Positions 59,456 to 64,000 of a DNA stretch of 64,000 bases are shown here, piece after piece. Each line of letters begins with the position of its first letter. Within the stretch, counting starts at the first letter, position 1. The notes under the pieces are model-generated. The model did not search any database. It had not been told where the DNA came from and saw only the letters and a list, made by a program, of their open reading frames with translations. This DNA comes from Verpa conica (taxonomy: Eukaryota; Ascomycota; Pezizomycetes; Pezizales; Morchellaceae), in the NCBI GenBank assembly GCA_033030425.1, contig JAUFSD010000023.1, forward strand, positions 496,001 to 560,000, read 5' to 3'. The position numbers and the translations under genes are program-made.

Positions 59456-60950
59456 ACCGACACTTTCTAGGTTTTAAGGACTAGCAGCCGACCTGAGGCT
59501 TAAGCAAATAGTTCCCGTGGTTCTGGGTAATTTTTGTGTGAACTCCTTCGTAGCCTGGTAGTTGTTTATCAGCCCCCCAAAGCTAGGCACCTTATAAAAT
59601 TTACCGCCTCCCCCCAGGGATCTCTGTAACTTGAGACCAAACTTCCTCTAGATGGGCTTTAAGATGCCCAAAAACCACCCAGTTACTCAGTATCGTCTCT
59701 CTGAATCCGAGGTTTAGCCAGCTGGAATTTCGGGGAAATCTAATAACAATTTTCTCGAGCTAGGTATTATAAACAGCAGCACTACTTGGATGAATCCCAC
59801 CACTGCTATTCGACCTACAATACGAGGCCATAGCTACACGGCAGAGACATTCATAGCTGGATTCTGATAGAAAACGTGTACTAAAGACTTTCTGGATCGA
59901 CCTGCACAATAAATATTGTGTAGCTTGAGATCTACTGAGCTGGTGCTGAGAATCTTCCTAAATTGCTTCTGTTGGGGCTTTCATAGGAGCATAGGCGTGG
60001 AAATGGGATCTTCCTCCGAAAAATTCCGAATCTGTCTATCTGCCTGCCTGCCACCCCGCTCAGTAAGGAGCAGACATAGTATGCATGGGTCATTGGGCAT
60101 TCTGTTCTAGCAATAATGGAGAACCTGGGTTGTGTATCCTCGATAGTGATACAACCAAAGTATTTCTTGGCTCTGTGGTAAGTTACTGGCCTATTTTTTC
60201 TTTTGTTTTTACATACAACTGGGATAACACCCTGTTAGATTCAAGCACTGTGGGAGAAGCCTCTGCTCAAATTTGAACAGCTCATCGATACATTAACGTG
60301 CTATATAAAGCAAAGGACACTACACACTATGGTAGGCATGTAGAATAGCACGTTGTAACTACGGCCCTAGGTAGGAGAGAAAGTATTGAAGTGGCATAAG
60401 ACACTATTACGCTGAAAAGCCTCTAAAATTAATCCTCAAAAAGGTCTTCAAGAAGCGTACTGATTAATCTACATAGTTAATTTCCACTCACCAACATCCT
60501 GAGCTCTCAGTTCTAGACGGATGCTCCCTCCACCTCCACCATTACGGAATGACCAGAAGAGAATAGGCGCATGTTTAGAACCACTAAAGACATACTTCAC
60601 TAATAAAAAGATCCTAATATCACAAGTGTACGTGGTTGCTACTTTTAAGGCATTGGTTCCCTAGCTAGCGAGTGCCATATTACAGGTGTCCGTAATCAGC
60701 TTGTAACCTGAAGGAGCATCATTACAACCAAACGTTCCCACTTATCACAGAGTTTATATTAGACTATATTATGAATGGTAGAGGTGAAATTAGTGTTAAT
60801 CTTTATTTCGTGTATCAACGTTCACTTTTGATGTCAGCCGATCATTGATACCGTTGCCGCCAAGCCATCAACATTTCGACCTATCCTGCACACCCCACCA
60901 TCACCACTTCAATATCGAATTACCCACCACTCACAACCACCAAGCCCACC

Positions 60951-61437
60951 ATGGCGTCCGCGGCCGACTACATAAAACTCGCGTCCTCCCTCCCGCCCAT
61001 GCTCCTCCGCTTCTTCGCAAAATACCCCCCAGGCAGTAACGCAGCAACCGCCTTCCGCCACAACAAAAGCCCCATCACCGGCAAATGGCATAACCCGAAA
61101 TACTCACTACGGCGCCAGAAGGAGCTCGTGAAGTTGAGTCAAGACTATGGCGTCGAGGAGCTGCTCCCGCCGACTGTGAAGAGTTCTGCTGCGAAGGCAG
61201 AACGGGCAGAGCTTGGGCCCAAGTTGAAGAGGATGTTGACGCCAAAGGGGAAGGGATGGGAGAGAGGGCTCAGGGCGAAGTATGCATTCCTTATCCAATG
61301 GGGAGTACTGTGGGATAGGGCTGACAGGTGGTGGCAGGTTGGATGTGCGGAGGAAGGCGATGGAGGGAATGCCAAAGCTCATCGAGAAATGGCGGAAATT
61401 GGGGCATGGGAGGGGGTGGAAGGAGTGGCCCAGGTAA
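60951..61437 (+). CDS. MRPL25: Mitochondrial large-subunit ribosomal protein mL59 (Mrpl25 family)
   Basis: Fungal-specific protein of the mitochondrial 54S ribosomal subunit. Exons 60951-61279 and 61338-61437 give 142 residues. The N-terminus YIKLASSLPPMLLRFFAKYPP and the segment NPKYSLRRQKELVKLSQDYGVEELLPP are the family signature. The intron (61280-61337, GTATGC donor, GGCAG acceptor) joins RAK to LDVRRKAMEGMPKLIEKWR and the typical C-terminus GHGRGWKEWP. Without splicing, the frame runs on for 219 codons into unrelated sequence, so the unspliced reading should not be used. The mitochondrial import signal is not separate, as in other members. PRP28 starts 324 bp downstream on the same strand. 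Confidence 0.92.
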
Positions 61438-61760
61438 ATATTCTTGGGAATTGGGAGTATTGTGGATTGATATCATGGGTGTCGATATCAGTGTTTGGGG
61501 GATTGCGCATAGGCACTCGGCTCAATTCTTGTATAGACAAAATTCACTACAACATTGTATATTTATCTGCCATAGTAAAGAAATCTTATTCACTTTCGCT
61601 CCAATTGTGATGTTTTGTTGAAGTCGTTGACGTAGATGGTGATGTGTGACATAAAAGATTTCGCGGCTCTGTTTGGTGTGGCACAACTAAAGCTGCACGT
61701 CTACCTGCACGTCGACCGACCTCGACCTCACCACCACGACACATCAACCCCCCATCAACT
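61438..61760. other. Intergenic region between mL59 and PRP28
   Basis: Short gap holding the mL59 3' flank and the PRP28 leader. The last 100 bp are C/A-rich (CACGTCGACCGACCTCGACC), which is common in fungal leaders. No further gene. Confidence 0.6.
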
Positions 61761-64000
61761 ATGGACGTCCACGAAGCTCACCCTCCCCCTCCACCCCCTC
61801 CACCCCCTCCTCCTCCATCACCACCCCTATCAGATTCAGCAGTTCCTCCACCTCCACCGGATTCGATCCCCCCACCTCCTCCATCAGATGATCCACCTCC
61901 ACCCCCACCCGTCGAACTCGCCCCACCACCTCCACCTCCCAAAGTAAAGCCTAAAGCTGCACCTTCAAGGGGGCCATTAAGTATCGAAGAGATCCTAAAG
62001 AAGAAGAAAGAAGCTGATGAAGCCGCTAAACGGGTTTGCGCCCCCTCCCCTCCAGATATGGCTAACCCAAGCTAACAACGAAACGCAGCCAAAATTCCTA
62101 ACAAAAGCTCAGCGTGAGGCAATCGCGCTCGAGAAACGCCAGAAAGAAGTTGAAGAGCGTCGAAAACGTGAAGCAGCAGAACGGCAAGCGAGACTCGATT
62201 CGCTACCAGGTGGGCAGGGTCGAGACCGACGTCCCGGAGGGTATCAGCAGCAACCACAACAGAATGGCCAGCGAGGAGGAGGGCCGCCGACAGGCCCTAA
62301 GGCTTTCAGAGATCGTGAGCCGCCGACTGGACCAGCGGCTATGAGGAACCAACCCGGCCCACCTCAGAGGGGGGGCCATAACCGTGATATGGCACCACCG
62401 CCGCCACCACCTCCGGGTGGGGAGAAGGATAAGAAGCGGACCGTTGCTGAGCATGCAGAGGCGGCTGAGATTAGGAGACGTTATATGGGTGCGGATCCGG
62501 ATAGCACCTCGCAGACGAAGAAGAAGAGGCGTAAGACGTCGGAGCGGAAGTTCACGTTCGAGTGGGGTGCCGAAGAGGATACGAGTCCTGATTATAATCC
62601 ATTGTATGCGAATCGTGCAGAAGCACATTTCTTCGGAAGGGGAAGACTCGGTGGGTTTGCTGAGACAGAAGTCCCGACACAAGGGTATGCGAAAGCCTTA
62701 GAGGCGCGGGGTGACGACGAGAAGAGGCGTGCAAGGGAGATTATGGAGATGGAGAGGAAGAAGAGGGAGGGTGCGAACTGGGTGGATAAGCACTGGAGCG
62801 AGAAGCCACTGGAAATGATGAAGGAGAGAGACTGGAGAATTTTCAAGGAGGATTTCAATATTGCTACAAGAGGTACATATCTCTTTCTTCTTCATCCTCC
62901 TCTATAACTAATATGATACAGGTGGAGCAATCCCGAATCCCATGCGCTCGTGGGAAGAATCAAATCTCCCCAAAAGACTTCTTGAAATAGTTGAAGATGT
63001 TGGATACAAAGATCCCTCTGCTATTCAGCGTGCTGCTATTCCTATCGCCCTACAGAATAGGGATCTTATCGGTGTGGCCGTTACCGGTTCCGGTAAGACG
63101 GCGTCGTTTATTCTGCCACTCCTTGTATATATATCTGAGCTGCCCTCACTGGACGAGTTTACCAAGAACGATGGACCCTATTCAATCGTGCTTGCCCCGA
63201 CTCGTGAGTTGGCACAGCAGATTGAAAGCGAGGCAAAGAAATTTGCCACGCCACTTGGATTCACCTGCGTCTCCATTGTCGGAGGTCATACTATAGAAGA
63301 ACAAGCCTACAATCTTAGAGATGGTGCAGAAATTATCATCGCCACTCCTGGTCGTCTCGTTGATTGTCTTGAAAGGCGTCTATTAGTACTCTCCCAATGC
63401 TGCTACGTAATCATGGACGAAGCAGACCGCATGATCGACATGGGCTTCGAAGAATCTGTCAACAAAATTCTCGACGCCCTCCCAGTCCACAACATCAAGC
63501 CAGACACTGAAGATGCCGAGAACCCCATCCTCATGTCTAAACACCTCGGTGGCAAGGACCGCTTCCGCCAGACAATGATGTATACCGCGACTATGCCTCC
63601 CGCCATCGAGCGCATCGCACGAAAGTACCTCCGCCGCCCCGCAATTGTGACAATCGGAAATGCAGGAGAAGCAGTAGACACAGTAGAGCAACGTGTCGAG
63701 TTCATCGGCTCCGAAGACCGTCGCAAGAAGCGTCTCGCCGAGATCCTAACATCTCGCGAATTTGCAGCGCCGATCATCGTCTTCGTCAATATCAAGCGAA
63801 ACTGCGACGCTGTTGCAAAGGACTTGAAGCATATAGGCTGGCGTGCCGTTACACTCCACGGTTCAAAGTCGCAGGACCAGCGTGAACAGGCGTTAATGCA
63901 GTTGCGGTCTAATCAGGCTGATGTTTTGGTCGCAACTGATTTGGCGGGTAGAGGTATCGACGTACCGGATGTGTCTTTGGTTATTAACTTCAATATGGCA
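61761..64000 (+). CDS. PRP28: Pre-mRNA splicing DEAD-box helicase PRP28 (3' end outside window)
   Basis: DEAD-box RNA helicase that displaces U1 from the 5' splice site so that U6 can pair, at the pre-B to B transition; its human orthologue DDX23 is a U5 snRNP protein. Exons: 61761-62033, 62089-62872 and 62922 to beyond the window. The first 65 residues are proline-rich (blocks of up to 12 prolines). A charged coiled-coil-like stretch follows, then KKKRRKTSERKFTFEWGAEEDTS and ATRGGAIPNPMRSWEES, both typical of PRP28. Helicase motifs: Q motif AIQRAAIPIALQ, I AVTGSGKT, Ia PTRELAQQ, Ib TPGRLVD, II DEAD, III TAT (in place of SAT), IV VFVN, V ATDLAGRGIDVPD. The C-terminal part of RecA2, including motif VI, is beyond 64,000. 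The DEAD domain is intact so far. Confidence 0.96.

Larger units (their letters stand above)
58505..60950. other. Repeat-bearing intergenic region
   Basis: Holds degenerate repeats and the polypurine minisatellite described separately, then about 1.5 kb (59.46-60.95 kb) of AT-rich DNA without a supported gene. The last 100 bp are C/A-rich and probably the leader of the mL59 gene. Confidence 0.55.

Noticed and set aside
59230..59463. 77-codon minus-strand serine/proline frame
   Set aside because: It is simply the polypurine minisatellite read on the other strand.
61280..61610. Read-through extension of mL59 to 219 codons
   Set aside because: The extension is unlike the family; splicing the 58-nt intron restores the normal conserved C-terminus and a stop at 61437.
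61636..61947. 103-codon histidine/proline frame at the PRP28 start
   Set aside because: Out-of-frame reading of the CCN-rich proline tract of PRP28.

Overview
The window is nuclear DNA of a filamentous ascomycete (Pezizomycotina). The genes carry many short GT-AG introns of about 46 to 150 nt, usually with CTAAC or CTAAT branch-point-like motifs. Protein families such as Nic96, a GTS1/Ucp3-like ArfGAP, an MSN2/4-type zinc-finger factor and mL59 look typical of that group, and 5S rRNA genes are dispersed singly rather than in an rDNA array. Long gene-poor, AT-rich intergenic stretches suggest an early-diverging lineage such as Pezizomycetes (truffle/cup-fungus type); that placement is inference. 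I reconstructed exon structures by hand from frame continuity, splice signals and family knowledge; each full-length multi-exon model given an exon list sums to a multiple of three.

Layout. 1-629 (+): 3' end of a PUS1-type tRNA pseudouridine synthase. 865-4192 (+): NIC96 nucleoporin. 4193-6177: gene-free, with a tRNA-like, possibly SINE-derived element near 5.3 kb. 6178-9643 (+): SNU114, the U5 snRNP GTPase. 10415-12839 (-): TFIIF large subunit. 14382-16636 (+): a seven-exon protein I do not recognise, with a triplicated 50-bp repeat in its first intron. 17606-21031 (-): eIF5B. 24644-28646 (+): a giant protein of unknown function with a disordered centre. 28647-34283: gene-poor. 34284-36055 (-): an MSN2/4-like C2H2 factor with about 6.9 kb of gene-free DNA upstream. 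42911-44209 (-): thioredoxin-PITH protein. 45.4-48.4 kb: two opposed 5S rRNA genes flanking a candidate small secreted protein. 50592-51206 (-): U1A/U2B''-type RRM protein. 52675-54989 (+): ArfGAP-UBA protein with a 39-glutamine tract. 55.9-56.5 kb: a deleted 5S pseudogene and an intact 5S gene. 57510-58504 (-): possible F-box-like protein. 58.6-59.5 kb: degenerate repeats and a polypurine minisatellite. 60951-61437 (+): mitochondrial ribosomal protein mL59. 61761 to the window edge (+): PRP28 DEAD-box helicase.

Functional links. Three genes act in pre-mRNA splicing: SNU114 and PRP28, both tied to the U5 snRNP and tri-snRNP activation, and the U2B''-like RRM protein. eIF5B and mL59 act in cytosolic and mitochondrial translation, PUS1 in tRNA modification, TFIIF in transcription initiation and NIC96 in nuclear pore structure. 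There is no operon-like organisation and no CRISPR array or complete transposon. The most novel content is the two unrecognised multi-domain proteins, the secreted-protein candidate, the tRNA-like element, and the 5S copies showing a microhomology deletion.
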